DNA from: Rapana venosa
Lineage: Eukaryota > Mollusca > Gastropoda > Neogastropoda > Muricidae
Length of the DNA: 64,000 nucleotides
NCBI GenBank assembly: GCA_028751875.1
Contig: CM054159.1
Location: 2,591,694-2,655,693, forward strand
Reading direction: 5' to 3'
Under the pieces are notes generated by a model, which saw only the letters and a list, made by a program, of their open reading frames with translations, made no database searches and was not told the origin of the DNA. Numbering within the stretch: the stretch's first letter is position 1; the number at the start of each line of letters is the position of its first letter. Both the position numbers and the translations under genes were made by a program. Of this stretch, positions 1-10,475 are shown one piece after another.

Positions 1-590
1 GATAGTAAAACTTAAGGGCACACCTTTCGACATTGGAATAGTACAAGTATATGCACCAACAGCTGATAAAGATGACGCAGAAATTGAGGAGTTTATGAAA
101 ATATCGAAAAGGCAATGAAGCAACTGAAGTCTCAAGATATCAGAATAATAATGGGTGACCTCAATTCAAAGGTAGGAAAAGGGAAAGATGAAACCACAGT
201 TGGCCCATTTGGAATAGGAGTGAGAAATGAAAGAGGGGAGCGGCTCACGGAATGGTGCAAGGAAACAAAAGCTGGCTGTTATGAAACACATGGTTTGAAA
301 ACCATCCAAGAAGATGCTGGACCTGGAAAAGCCCTGGCGACAGAACCAGGAATCAAATAGATTACATCCTGATTCAAGAACGCTTCCGTAACTCTATAAC
401 ATCTTGTAAGTCCATGCCAGGTGCAGACTGTGGAAGTGATCATGTCCCAGTTATCGGGACAATGCGACTAAAATTGAAAAAGTTGTCAAAAGCAAAAAGA
501 AACACCAAAACTGCAAATGAACATGCTACAAAACTGACGAAGAAATCAAAGAAAAATACAAGATCAAAGTTGGAAACAAATTCGATGGCC
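1..590 (+). pseudogene. Endonuclease domain of RTE-like LINE (fragment)
   Basis: This is the C-terminal two thirds of an apurinic/apyrimidinic-type endonuclease, which nicks target DNA during retrotransposition. Residues resembling IGIVQVYAPTADKDDAEIEEF (about 20-100) and the GDLNSKVG motif (about 151-175) are visible, followed near 430-460 by GSDHVPV, the catalytic SDH signature. A frame change is needed around 105-120 and another around 350-360, so it cannot make one protein. Confidence 0.75.
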
Positions 591-874
591 TAGATCAACT
601 CACCATACAGAGGAAAAATGGCAGATGATGAAAGATAGCATCAGCGAGGCAGCAAAAGAATATATACCAGTCATAAATAGAAAGGAACATAAGAAGTGGA
701 TGAGCTCCGAGATTTTAAACCTAATGGAAAACAGGAAGAAAGGCAAAAGTAGATGAAAAGAAGTATAAAGAACTCGACAAACTGGTTAAGAAAAAGTGTA
801 ATGAAAGCCAAGGAAGAATGGATCAATATGCAGTGCAAGGAAATTGAAATGAATGCAAATTTTGATGGAAACTT

Positions 875-2010
875 ATGCATGAAAAAAAAGATGTGACAGG
901 GAAGAAATCATATGCAAAAACAGGTTGTATAAAGTCGAGAGATGGAGATATACTCATGGAAAAAGAAGATATTCTTAACAGGTGGTCAGAATACATCGAA
1001 GAGTTATACCACGACGACAGAGGTCCACCTCCTCATATTAGCAACGAAGATGGCCACATAATCATGGAAGACGAAGTGAGACATGCACTCAGCAAGATGA
1101 AAAGTGGTAAGGCGCCAGGACCTGATGATATCCCATCTGAATTGATAACAGCCTGGATGAAGTGGGAATTAAGGCGGGGTCACAAAACTACTAAACAATA
1201 TATATGACACAGGAGAGATTCCGACAGATATGAAGAAGTCCATCTACATTGCGATCCCTAAGAAACTGGGGTACAGCTGAATGTGACCAACATCGTACAA
1301 TCAGCCTGATGAGTCACCTCACCAAAGTTCTTTTACGAATACTCATGAAGAGAATGAGAAATAAATACTCCAGAAATATCAGAAACGCAATTTGGATTCA
1401 TGGCAGACAAAGGCACCAGAAATTGCAATCTTCGCATTGAAAACTCTCATGGAAAGATCCATCGAGGTCCAGAAAGACCTGTACCTCTGCTTCATTGACT
1501 ACTCAAAAGCGTTCGACAAAGTACGACACTCCGACCTGTTTGATATTCTGGCAGGGCTATAATCGACGGGAAAGATCTTCGAGTCCTCAGAAAACATATT
1601 GGGAACAGGAGGCAGCCATTAGAGTCGACAATAACATTCAGTCAATTATAGACCAATCTGCAGGGGTGTGAGGCAGGGCTGCGTGTTCTCGTCCTTGATT
1701 TATTTAATGTATATAGTGAATAATTTTACGAAATATTGAGATCATGAGGGAATTAGTGTAGGTGGCCACAACATCAACAACCTGAGATATGCAGATGACA
1801 CAGTCCTTATCGCCGACTCTGAAGAAAAACTGCAAAAGATTTTAACAACAGTAACAGACGAAAGCGAAAAGAAAGGATTACAGCTCAATGCAAAGAAGAC
1901 AGAATGCATGGTGATCTCGAAAAAAGCTGTTATACCACAATGCAACATAGCCTGTAAAGGAGAGAGAATCAGACAAGTTAAACACCTTTAAATACCTTGG
2001 TTGTACTATC
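875..2010 (+). pseudogene. Reverse transcriptase domain of RTE-like LINE (broken)
   Basis: Reverse transcriptase fragments in successive frames. About 1095-1145 reads KMKSGKAPGPDDIPSEL (the domain 0/1 junction typical of LINE RTs). About 1470-1525 reads LYLCFIDYSKAFDKVRH (motif A). About 1665-1690 reads GVRQGC (motif B), and about 1785-1815 reads RYADDTVLIADS (motif C, catalytic DD). FKYLGCTITPDGKC follows at about 1987-2030. Stops near 1561 and 1738 and several frameshifts mark it as dead. Confidence 0.8.
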
Positions 2011-2114
2011 ACCCCGGACGGCAAGTGTGACACAGAAATCAAGAAGAGAATCGGTCAATCTAAGGCAACTTTTAACAACATGAAATGCATTTTTACCAAC
2101 AGTAAGATAAGCCT

Positions 2115-2573
2115 CAAGACAAAGATCCATGTTTTGAGAGCCTACGTATGGTCCATTCTTCTGTACGGATGTGAGTGCTGGACCCTAGCCAAGGACACAG
2201 AACAGCGACTAGAAGCAGTGGAATGTGGTTCATCAGGAGAATCATGAAAGTCTCATGGACAAAAAGAAAAACTAATGCAGAAGTAATGGAAATGGCTGGG
2301 TACAAGAGATCCCTTCTCAACACCATCAGAGAAAGACAGCTCAAATTTTTCGGCCATATAATCAGGGCTGACGGACTAGAGAAACTGTTATGGAGTGGCA
2401 AAATCTGTGGAAACAAGAGCAGAGGAAGACAACGCACAAAATTCACAGACAGCTTAAACAAATTCGCAACGAATAAAGAGGGCACTAACAATGAGCTCAT
2501 GAGAGGGACCGAGAACAGGGAAGAATGGAGAGCCATGATCGTCGATGTCTGCAGGACCAGACCGGACACTTGA
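2115..2573 (+). pseudogene. C-terminal region of RTE-like LINE
   Basis: After LRAYVWSILLYGCECWT the frame shifts near 2225. It continues as FIRRIMKVSWTKRKTNAEV, then RQLKFFGHIIRADGLEKL and REEWRAMIVDVCRTRPDT at 2515-2572. This R-x-L-x-FFGHI-x-R followed by GRxR and EWR is the typical C-terminal tail of RTE-like and related invertebrate LINE proteins. It ends only about 10 bases before the first minisatellite unit. Confidence 0.75.
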
Positions 2574-2581
2574 AGAAGAAG

Positions 2582-3880
2582 ATATGCATACACTTATTTC
2601 TGACAACATATGCATACACTTATTTCTGATGACATATGCACACACTTATTTCTGACGACATATGCGCACACACTTATTTCTGACGTCATATGCACACACA
2701 CTTACTTCTGACGACATATGCACACACACTTATTTCTGACGACATATGCACACACACTTATTTCTGATGACATATGCACACACACTTATTTCTGATGACA
2801 CATGCATACACTTATTTCTGACGACATATGCACACACACTTATTTCTGATGATATAGCATACACTTATTTCTGACAACATATGCACACACTTATTTCTGA
2901 TGACATAGCATGTACTTATTTCTGACGATATAGGCACACACTTATTTCTGATGACATAGCATACACTTATTTCTGACGACATATGCATACATTTATTTCT
3001 GACAACATGCATACACTTATTTCTGACGACATATGCACACACACTTATTTCTGACGACATAATGCATACACACTTATTTCTGATGACATAGCATACACTT
3101 ATTTCTGACGACATGCTCACACTTATTTCTGACGACATAATGCACACACACTTATTTCTGACGACATATGCATACACACTTATTTCTGACGACATATAGG
3201 CATTACACTTATTTCTGACGACTTATGCATACACACTTATTTCTGACGACATATGCATACACTTATTTCTGACGACATATGCATACACTTTTTTTCTGAC
3301 GACACATGCACACACACTTATTTCTGACGACACATGCACACACACTTATTTCTGACGACACATGCATACACTTACGTCTGACGACATATGCACACACACT
3401 TATTTCTGACGACATATGCACACACACTTATTTCTGACGACATATGCATACACTTATTTCTGACGACATATGCATACACTTATTTCTGACGACACATGCA
3501 CACACACTTATTTCTGACGACACATGCACACACACTTATTTCTGACGACACATGCACACACACTTATTTCTGACGACACATGCACACACACTTATTTCTG
3601 ACGACATATGCACACACACTTATTTCCGACAACATGTGCACACACTTATTTCTGACAATATATGCATACACTTATTTCTGACGACATATGCACACACACT
3701 TATTTCTGACAACATATGCACACACTTATTTCTGACGACATAAGCATACACTTATTTCTGACGACATATGCACACACTTATTTCTGACGACATATGCATA
3801 CACTTATTTCTGACGACATATGCATACACTTATTTCTGATGACATATGCATACACTTACCTCTGACGACATAGGCATGTA
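2582..3880. repeat. Minisatellite, 28-30 bp unit, about 45 copies
   Basis: Tandem units of the form ACTTATTTCTGACGACATAT plus GCACACAC or GCATACAC. Neighbouring copies differ by CA expansions and GACGAC/GATGAC/GACAAC variants. The array begins at the last codons of the upstream LINE and ends about 30 bases before the YME1L1 exon acceptor. Apparent open frames across it on both strands are repeat artefacts. It contains no coding evidence. Confidence 0.95.
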
Positions 3881-3913
3881 TACATATATTTGTTTCTTTG
3901 TGATGACTCCCAG

Positions 3914-4026
3914 AGCTTTACTACGACCTGGCCGGTTTGATGTGGAGGTGAGGGTCTTCCCCCCTGACCTGAAGGGACGGAAGGAAATCCTGGAGTACTA
4001 CGTCAGCAAGATCAAGAAGGACCCGG
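3914..4026 (+). CDS. YME1L1: YME1L1 exon (AAA+ second region of homology), i-AAA protease
   Basis: YME1L1 is the ATP-dependent zinc metalloprotease of the mitochondrial inner membrane with its active site facing the intermembrane space (family knowledge). This 113-nt exon encodes 37 full codons beginning ALLRPGRFDVEVRVFPPD and ending YYVSKIKKDP. RPGRF holds the two arginines that act as arginine fingers in FtsH-family ATPases. The acceptor is a pyrimidine-rich tract ending in CAG at 3911-3913, and the donor is GTAAGT at 4027. The exon starts on the third base of a codon and ends on the first base of the next (GAC, completed in the next exon). Choice of YME1L over AFG3L or paraplegin rests on the three exons together. 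Walker A and B exons must lie upstream, outside the window. Confidence 0.93.
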
Positions 4027-4800
4027 GTAAGTCGTCCGAATTTGATCCAGTAATTATCTGTAGAACAGGGCAACATTCCAGTCACAGAAAATCTTGGATA
4101 ACAAGTCAATAGTTAAGTAAGAATTCGGAAGTAAGCGATGATAGTCCAGTAAATCAACTGACAGGTCTTGTGTCTTTCTCATTCTGAACTCACTGGTGTG
4201 ATGTGGTGGGGGGTGCAGGGATTGCTGCTCTCTCTTGCAGACTAAGGGTAGGGATTTCCTTGTGGCCTGAAAGGAGAAAGAGGGAGAGATTTGTGTCTCA
4301 GGTCAACTTTTCCGTTTTAGAAATTCTCCTAGGTCAGCTTGTGTGCAGCATGTCAGTGCCGTATGTCTTCATATGTGCTTGTATGCAAGACAACTGAGTG
4401 TGTATAGTGAAACTCTTGTAGTTTATGTCAACATTTTCATGGTTTATGAAAATATGGAGCAGGCACCCAAAGCTTCCCTAGTACATTGCAGTATGGGTAT
4501 TTTCTAGATTAAGATATGTTAACTGATATTTCCTGGCAGATGTGATATGATTGTATAGAAATGTTTGCATATGGTGATACTGTCTTGCCAGACCTGAAAA
4601 CTGGCAGGGAAAAAATCCTGAAAAGTTGTGTTAAAAAGATTGACTCTATCTGCTGTCAAAATACAGTAGTAACTGTTTTATAGTAATGATTAACAGTTGT
4701 GAAGTGTGTAGGCAAAGAGAAATGTAAATAGCTTTAAAAATCCTAGATGTCATATTAAATTGAATGTTCTTTTTTTTTTCTTCTTTTTTTTGGTGTGCAG
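4027..4800 (+). other. YME1L1 intron between the first two visible exons
   Basis: 774-nt intron with a strong GTAAGT donor and an acceptor made of a long T-rich tract ending TGTGCAG at 4800. No repeat family or coding signal is recognised inside. Sequence quality looks normal. Confidence 0.88.
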
Positions 4801-4845
4801 ACATTGATACAGATGTCTTGGCAAGAGGAACTTTTGGTTTCACGG
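4801..4845 (+). CDS. YME1L1: YME1L1 exon (sensor-2 region, 45 nt microexon-like)
   Basis: After completing the GAC codon begun in the previous exon, it encodes IDTDVLARGTFGFT, then one base of a glycine codon. The ARGTxGF(S/T)G signature precedes the sensor-2 helix of FtsH-type AAA proteases and is closer to YME1L than to the m-AAA subunits (recalled family knowledge). The CAG acceptor ends at 4800 and the GTGAGT donor starts at 4846. Both splice phases agree with the flanking exons, which supports the boundaries exactly. At 45 nt it is too short to appear as an obvious open frame. Confidence 0.93.
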
Positions 4846-5156
4846 GTGAGTCTGAGTCTGTCATGATGTAAATGAAAGAAAATCTTTTAACATAGTGAAG
4901 TTAGTTTTGTCATTGGTTTATAGCTTATCAATATTATTGCAGAATCTGCACATTATTCACATGTTGTTGTTATTGTATCAACTTTACCTATATTAGTCAA
5001 CCTTAAACAGTTGTGAACAAGTGATATCAGTCACACACAGGCGTGCACACAAACACTCAAACATGCGTGCACATGTACACACACACTTGTACATACACTC
5101 AAGACTTCTCAACTCAAAACTTGACTTGCGCATTTTATTTATTTAATTTTTTTTAA

Positions 5157-5395
5157 ATTCTTTTATATCGAGGATAATGGAATAAGCATTTATGTGCTTT
5201 TTTACATCCAGTCCCTGTGTGTATGTGGTTTTGTAAATTCTGTCATCTGTTCACACTGGCACACAATGGCCTACTCTTACGAAAAGTGGAACAGGATTTA
5301 ACTGTGTGCAAGATGTTCTGCGTGTGTTCGCACACGGAGCCTCGGTTTAAAGTCTCATCCGAAGGACTTTTGGGGAGAGTGGAGTCTGCACTGTT
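5157..5395 (-). mobile_element. tRNA-type SINE, head-truncated, in intron
   Basis: Minus-strand copy of the SINE seen many times in this window. It runs from the TTTTATATCGAGGATAATGG tail complement to the GAGTCTGCACTG block. The tRNA-like head with A and B boxes is missing, as expected for 5' truncation during target-primed insertion. Confidence 0.85.
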
Positions 5396-5499
5396 AAATC
5401 GGTTGTTATCACCTTTTTTCTCCCCACTATTTTACAGATGTTGTTTAGTGTGATAATAGTATTTCTCCTGCAATGATAGCTTGAAAAAACTGAAAGTGA

Positions 5500-5730
5500 A
5501 TTATGTGCGAGTGCCTCTTGTGTGTATGTGTGCGCACATATGTGCTTGCATGCTTATGTGTGTGTGCTTTTGTGTGCGTGCGTATGTGTAGGCATGCTTA
5601 TGTGTGCATGTGTATTTGTGTAGGCATGCTTATATGTGCGTGTGTATGTGTGTAGGCATGCTTATGTGTGTGCATATGTGTATACCTGCTTATGTGTATG
5701 GATGCTTATGTGTGTATGTGCATATAACTG
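5500..5730. repeat. TG-rich degenerate tandem repeat
   Basis: Imperfect array of TGTGTGTATGTG and GGCATGCTTATG words, ending just before the YME1L1 acceptor. Alternating purine-pyrimidine content is high. It contributes nothing coding. Confidence 0.85.
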
Positions 5731-5738
5731 TGCTGCAG

Positions 5739-5849
5739 GGGCTGACCTGGAGAACATGGTGAACCAAGCAGCCCTCAGAGCAGCAATGGACGGAGCCTCC
5801 ACAGTGTCCATGCAGCATTTTGACTTCGCTCGCGATAAAGTCATCATGG
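5739..5849 (+). CDS. YME1L1: YME1L1 exon (end of AAA+ lid domain)
   Basis: 111-nt exon that completes a GGG codon and then encodes 36 residues beginning ADLENMVNQAALRAAMDG and ending FDFARDKVIM. In FtsH-family proteases this segment (GADLxNxVNxAAL, then DKIxMG) is the last part of the AAA lid just before the peptidase domain with its HExxH zinc site. The acceptor CAG ends at 5738; the donor is GTAATG at 5850, a weak consensus. The exon is a multiple of three, so skipping it would keep frame. The peptidase exons were not found downstream; they probably lie beyond the gap or outside the window. The exon's last ~15 bases and donor are repeated downstream. Confidence 0.93.
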
Positions 5850-6365
5850 GTAATGCATCTCACAACCACATTCTCTTGGGGTTATAAAGTCATGGGTAAT
5901 GCATGTCACAACCACATTCTCTTGGGGTTATCAAGTCATCATGGGTAATGCATGTCACAACCACATTCTCTTGGGGTTATAAAGTCATGGGTAATGCATG
6001 TCACAACCACATTCTCTTGGGGTTATCAAGTCATGGGTAATGCATGTCACAACCACATTCTCTTGGGGTTATAAAGTCATCATGGGTAATGCATTTCACA
6101 GCTACATTGTCTTGGGGTTATTAAGTCATCATGGGTAATACATTTCACACCCACATTCTCTTGGGGTTATAAAGACATCATGGGTAAAGTATGTCACAAC
6201 CACATTCTCTTGGGGTTATTAAGTCATCATGGGTAATGCATTTCACAACCACATTCTCTTGGGGTTATAAAGTCATCATGGGTAATGCATTTCACAACCA
6301 CATTCTCTTGGGGTTATAAAGTCATCATGGGTAATGCATTTCACAACCACATTCTCTTGGGGGGT
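5834..6365 (+). repeat. Tandem array of the YME1L1 exon end and splice donor, 11 units
   Basis: Eleven units of about 46-51 bp. Each contains ATAAAGTCATCATGGGTAAT or a close variant followed by TCACAACCACATTCTCTTGGGG. The first unit is the real exon-intron junction: exon end ATAAAGTCATCATGG, donor GTAATG. Most later units keep a GGGTAAT donor-like word; one has GGGTAATA and one GGGTAAAG. Some units lack one CAT. Confidence 0.93.
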
Positions 6366-7140
6366 TTTGTCGTTATTTTCATGTAAGTGTTATAACCTTT
6401 TTGTAAGAAAATATAGATTACCACCAGTTAGCTCATGTCACTGTGATTTGTCAGTCTCTAGGTTGGTGAAGAAAACATTTCTGATAACTCTGTTCTTGAA
6501 TTCATCAGTCACAGTAACTCGAATCTCTTACACGTCTAACACACAGTCATTATTGCTAATCCTCTCAAGGACAAGGATTTATCAACAATCTCCCAAGTCA
6601 GCTTATCTACAACAGACCTGTCAGCACCTTTCCTTTTATTTCTGCATAAACATACAGCCTAAGACATACACGTTAATGAAGTATCGAGCAGATCACGTCA
6701 GACTTTGATATGTCGCAGAAACCTGAAAATACCTGCCAGGCTTTTGAGGCGCTACCACACAGGGTTTTGCAGTTAAGAAAACAATTCTGCACAGTGAATT
6801 TCTTCATAAAGAATTTCAGCGTTAATTTCTTCATAGAACATGATGTGATGTTTAGAGAATATTTTTGTATGATGGGACAACTCCTCCCTTTGGAAAACGT
6901 GGGGGAAAAAATGAAATAAATAAGACTTGAACCGTAAACCCTTTTTGTCTTACCAGAGTAGCAAAGTAAGAGCCAAGCATGCAAATCCATCATCACTAAG
7001 TGGAGAGCCCTAAATTTAGCACGCCCCTTCCATTTTCCAATTCCAAGCGTGGTCAGTTCTTGCTGTAATAGGCCCCAGCTAGGCTGTGGTGGGATGGGAT
7101 GGATAGCAGCTGGAAGTGGGGGAAACAGACAGCTGTGTGC
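6366..7140. other. Unassigned sequence downstream of the exon array
   Basis: Ordinary-looking DNA of about 775 bases. Open frames up to 124 codons occur on both strands, but none has a recognisable domain or splice context. It is probably YME1L1 intron. No peptidase-domain codons (HExGHA) could be found by eye. Confidence 0.5.
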
Positions 7141-7787
7141 CAGGCTAAGGGATGATGATGTTGTTGTACACTGTTGACCAGAGCAGTGAAGAGAGAGCCA
7201 GGCTAAGGGTTGATGATGATGATGATGATGATGGTGTACACTGTTGACCAGAGCAGTGAAGAGAGAACCATGCCAGCCAGGCTAAGGGATAATGATGATG
7301 ATGATGATGGTGTTGACCAGAACAGTGAAGAGAGAACCATGCCAGCCAGGCTAAGGGATAATGATGATGATGATGATGGTGTTGACCAGAACAGTGAAGA
7401 GAGAACCATGCCAGCCAGGCTAAGGGATAATGATGATGATGATGGTGTTGACCAGAACAGTGAAGAGAGAGCCAGGCTGAGGGATGATGATGATGATGAT
7501 GATGTACACTGTTGACCAGAGCAGTGAAGAGAGAGCCATGCCAGCCAGGCTAAGGGTCGATGATGATGATGATGATGATGATGTACACTGTTGACCAGAA
7601 CAGTGAAGAGAGAGCCAGGCTAAGGGTTAATGATGATGATGATGATGATGATGTACACTGTTGACCAGAGCAGTGAAGAGAGAGCCATGCTGGCCAGGCT
7701 AAGGGTTGATGATGATGATGATGATGATGATGTACACTGTTGACCAGAGCAGTGAAGAGAGAACCATGCCAGCCAGGCTAAGGGATA

Positions 7788-7820
<33 letters not shown>

Positions 7821-8133
7821 TACACTGTTGACCAGAGCAGTGAAGAGAGAGCCATGCCAGCCAGGCTAAGGGATAATGATGATGATGATGATGATGATGA
7901 TGTACACTGTTGACCAGAGCAGTGAAGAGAGAACCATGCCAGCCAGGCTAAGGGATAATGATGATGATGGTGATGATGATGATGATGATGTACACTGTTG
8001 ACCAGAGCAGTGAAGAGAGAGCCATGCCAGCCAGGCTAAAGGGGTAATGATGATGTGGTGATGATGATGATGATGTTGTTTACCCGAGCAGTGAAAGAAG
8101 CCCTGCCAGCTAGGTAAGGGTTGGGGGATGGTG
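7141..8133. repeat. Minisatellite with nested (GAT)n, unit about 65-110 bp
   Basis: Roughly a dozen tandem units of GTTGACCAGAGCAGTGAAGA then GAGAGCCATGCCAGCCAGG and CTAAGGGATAAT, each followed by a (GAT)n tract of 4-10 triplets. Some units lack the ATGCCAGC segment. The array runs into the assembly gap at 8134, so its true length is unknown. Asp-rich and Ser-rich open frames here are repeat translations. Confidence 0.95.
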
Positions 8134-8633
8134 NNNNNNNNNNNNNNNNNNNNNNNNNNNNNNNNNNNNNNNNNNNNNNNNNNNNNNNNNNNNNNNNNNN
8201 NNNNNNNNNNNNNNNNNNNNNNNNNNNNNNNNNNNNNNNNNNNNNNNNNNNNNNNNNNNNNNNNNNNNNNNNNNNNNNNNNNNNNNNNNNNNNNNNNNNN
8301 NNNNNNNNNNNNNNNNNNNNNNNNNNNNNNNNNNNNNNNNNNNNNNNNNNNNNNNNNNNNNNNNNNNNNNNNNNNNNNNNNNNNNNNNNNNNNNNNNNNN
8401 NNNNNNNNNNNNNNNNNNNNNNNNNNNNNNNNNNNNNNNNNNNNNNNNNNNNNNNNNNNNNNNNNNNNNNNNNNNNNNNNNNNNNNNNNNNNNNNNNNNN
8501 NNNNNNNNNNNNNNNNNNNNNNNNNNNNNNNNNNNNNNNNNNNNNNNNNNNNNNNNNNNNNNNNNNNNNNNNNNNNNNNNNNNNNNNNNNNNNNNNNNNN
8601 NNNNNNNNNNNNNNNNNNNNNNNNNNNNNNNNN
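8134..8633. other. Assembly gap, exactly 500 N
   Basis: A run of 500 N, a conventional placeholder size. The left side ends inside a minisatellite and the right side begins inside a SINE 3' part, so contiguity across it is unproven. Confidence 0.99.
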
Positions 8634-8752
8634 TTTTGGCCGCCATGGTGGGAAACAGATGCCACAATTCAAAAAACCGCATAAACACAGGGACTGGATG
8701 TAAAAAAGCCCCATGAATGCTTATTTCCATTACCATAAAAAAATAGATAGAG
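8634..8752 (+). mobile_element. tRNA-type SINE, 3' fragment
   Basis: Matches the SINE 3' part: AACAGATGCCACAATTCAAAA, CACAGGGACTGGATGTAAAA, then AATGCTTATTTCCATTACC. The 5' portion is lost in the gap or truncated. It is the first member of a duplicated block whose second copy starts near 10476. Confidence 0.8.
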
Positions 8753-8880
8753 CACACACATACACGCGCGCGCGCACGCAACGCACACCACACGCACGCA
8801 CGCAAAACACACACGCACGCACGCACGCACGAAACCACACACAAAAACACACACACACCAACACACACAACACCACTGAT
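8753..8880. repeat. CA/CG-rich simple repeat
   Basis: ACACAC, CGCGCG and ACGCACGC words with interruptions, directly after the SINE tail and ending at the LINE remnant. It has the same position in the second copy of the block at 10615-10842. Confidence 0.9.
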
Positions 8881-8894
8881 ATTATCAAACTACT

Positions 8895-9850
8895 TATCCT
8901 GATCATCTCAAAATCTATACTGATGGGTCTGTTTAAATACTAATGAGGCTGGTGCAGCTTTCATTATTCCATCATTAAAAGTAGAACGAGCTGTCTACCT
9001 GGGAAAAAAATAAATCTATATTTACAGCTGAGTTTAACTGCTATAGTGTTGGCACTTAACTTGTACTTGACTTCCCTAAAGACATATTCAAAAATACTTT
9101 TGTGTGTTGATTCTAAATCGGTTTTACATGCTTTAAGAAATTCTACTTTAAATTTAAGAAAAGACCTAATCATTGAAATCAGGCATCTGGTAAACTTTTT
9201 GATTTTAAGAGGTAGTACTGTTATTTCTGTTGGGTTCCCTCAAAACCCCTGGTATCTTTTTTTTAATGAAAAAGTTGACAGTCTGCAAAATATGGCGCGA
9301 GAAATAAAAATAGTTCTTGTGAAATAAACGTTGCCTTATCTCTGCATGAGGGATACAGCTTGTTTCAAAACGCTTGCTGGAAGCACTTCAAAAAGAAAAT
9401 ATATGATTTGGCTATTGCTCTATAATGGCTGTACAAGCATTGTGATGATTTTCGAAATGCTTTCATTTCTAACAAAGTCTGTGGTTGGTATAATCGTAGA
9501 AATTATGTTATCCCTTATGTACAGATTTAAACTAAATGCTTTCAGACAAAGTACGTGAAAGATGTAAACTGTATTTGTGGGGAGAAGATTCCCAATAGTC
9601 ATGTTTTTTTTTTGATTGTGGACATTTAAAAGCATTTTTACCTGCTATACCAGGTTTATCCTGGATCAGATTTTGTCTAAACCTCGTTACTGTTGGACAT
9701 TGTGTTAGGATTGATAAAAAGTCGATAATTCAGTTTTTTGTATTATTTTAAAGTTAGTTTTTAAGTACTGTTAATTGACACTTTTTGTTATTGTTTGCAT
9801 TCTCTTGTTTATATTACTTTTTCCCGTCTAAAATCACTAAATGTGAATAG
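8895..9850 (+). mobile_element. RNase H domain and 3' end of an I/Jockey-like LINE (copy 1)
   Basis: Around 8910 the sequence reads K-I-Y-T-D-G-S, the first RNase H catalytic motif, interrupted just after. ILLCVDSKSVLHALRN at 9090-9150 is the motif around the third acidic residue, and RKDLIIEIRHLVNF follows. The W-x-P-S-H-x-G box is degraded at 9230-9260. The expected TAxE motif reads TAIV, so a catalytic glutamate is missing. The 3' end is near GTGAATAGACGTTAAACTGA at about 9840-9860. RNase H-bearing LINEs include the I group (recalled); the clade is not proven. Confidence 0.75.
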
Positions 9851-9884
9851 ACGTTAAACTGAAGAACACACACACACCACTGAT

Positions 9885-10162
9885 CACGAGCGATGCGCTT
9901 GTGATCTGCTGACCCCGACTCCACTCTCCCCAAAAGTCCTTTGAATGAGACTATAAACAGAGGTCCCGTGTGCGAACACACGCAGAACATCTTGCGCACA
10001 CGTTAAATCCTGTTCTACTATTGAGAAGAGCAGGCCATTGTATGCCGTTTGAGAAGGATGACATTTGAAAAAAACTGCAAAACATTCGGGAATGGAAATA
10101 AAAAACAGGGACTGTTTATTCCATTACCTCGAAATAAAAGAATAAAATAATAATAAAAGAAT
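9885..10162 (+). mobile_element. tRNA-type SINE with degraded head
   Basis: From ACTCCACTCTCCCCAAAAGT through GAACATCTTGCGCACACGTT to CTCGAAATAAAAGAATAAAA the body matches the family. Upstream, GCGATGCGCTTGTGATCTGC at about 9890-9910 resembles the anticodon-arm part of the head, with the B box deleted. Confidence 0.75.
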
Positions 10163-10294
10163 AACACACACGCACACACATGCACCCACGCAAACACACA
10201 CACACTCCGCGAGTGCGTGCGTAACCACACATTTTTTACATCAAACCAATATGTGGAAGCGTTCGAGAGCGCCCACACAAATAACACACACACA

Positions 10295-10325
<31 letters not shown>

Positions 10326-10475
10326 CAACAACACCACACACACACAAACACTCACACACACCTCACACACCACACACCACACACACACACACTACACACA
10401 ACACCCACACACCCCACCCCACTCACGCACGCACATATGCAGGTGAACCCCCACGCACGTACGTACACGAAACCT
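10163..10475. repeat. CA-rich simple sequence
   Basis: Long imperfect (AC)n and CACACCACAC tracts with short unique islands. Open frames on both strands (poly Thr-His or Cys-Val) follow from the dinucleotide repeat and are not genes. Confidence 0.9.

Larger units (their letters stand above)
1..2581 (+). mobile_element. RTE-like non-LTR retrotransposon, 5' end outside window, decayed
   Basis: The + strand reads as an APE-type endonuclease followed by reverse transcriptase and the usual C-terminal region of RTE-like LINEs. It is spread over all three frames with several internal stops. Visible motifs are VQVYAPTADKDD and IIMGDLNSKVG in the endonuclease, FIDYSKAFDKVRH and RYADDTVLIADS in the polymerase, and LYGCECWTLAKDTEQRLEAVE at the C-terminus. 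The 5' end lies upstream of position 1. The coding part ends near 2575 and runs straight into a minisatellite. It sits on the same strand as, and upstream of, the YME1L1 exons, so it is probably intronic. RTE assignment is by motif recall; a related clade is possible. Confidence 0.85.
4846..5738 (+). other. YME1L1 intron holding a SINE and a TG-rich tract
   Basis: 893-nt intron with GTGAGT donor and GCTGCAG acceptor. It contains a reverse-oriented 5'-truncated tRNA-type SINE (5157-5395). From about 5500 there is an imperfect purine/pyrimidine repeat of TATGTGTG and GCATGCTTATG words running to within about 20 bases of the exon. A small CA-rich patch lies at 5035-5100. Confidence 0.88.

Noticed and set aside
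2582..3880. Possible CRISPR array (regular short repeats)
   Set aside because: Units are adjacent with no unique spacers, and the context is a eukaryotic intron.
6366..8133. Peptidase-domain exon of YME1L1 (HExGHA motif)
   Set aside because: Searched by eye on the + strand and not found; the short frames here show no zinc-protease residues.
8036..8868. Open frames of up to 282 codons across the gap
   Set aside because: They run through 500 N and consist of X residues.
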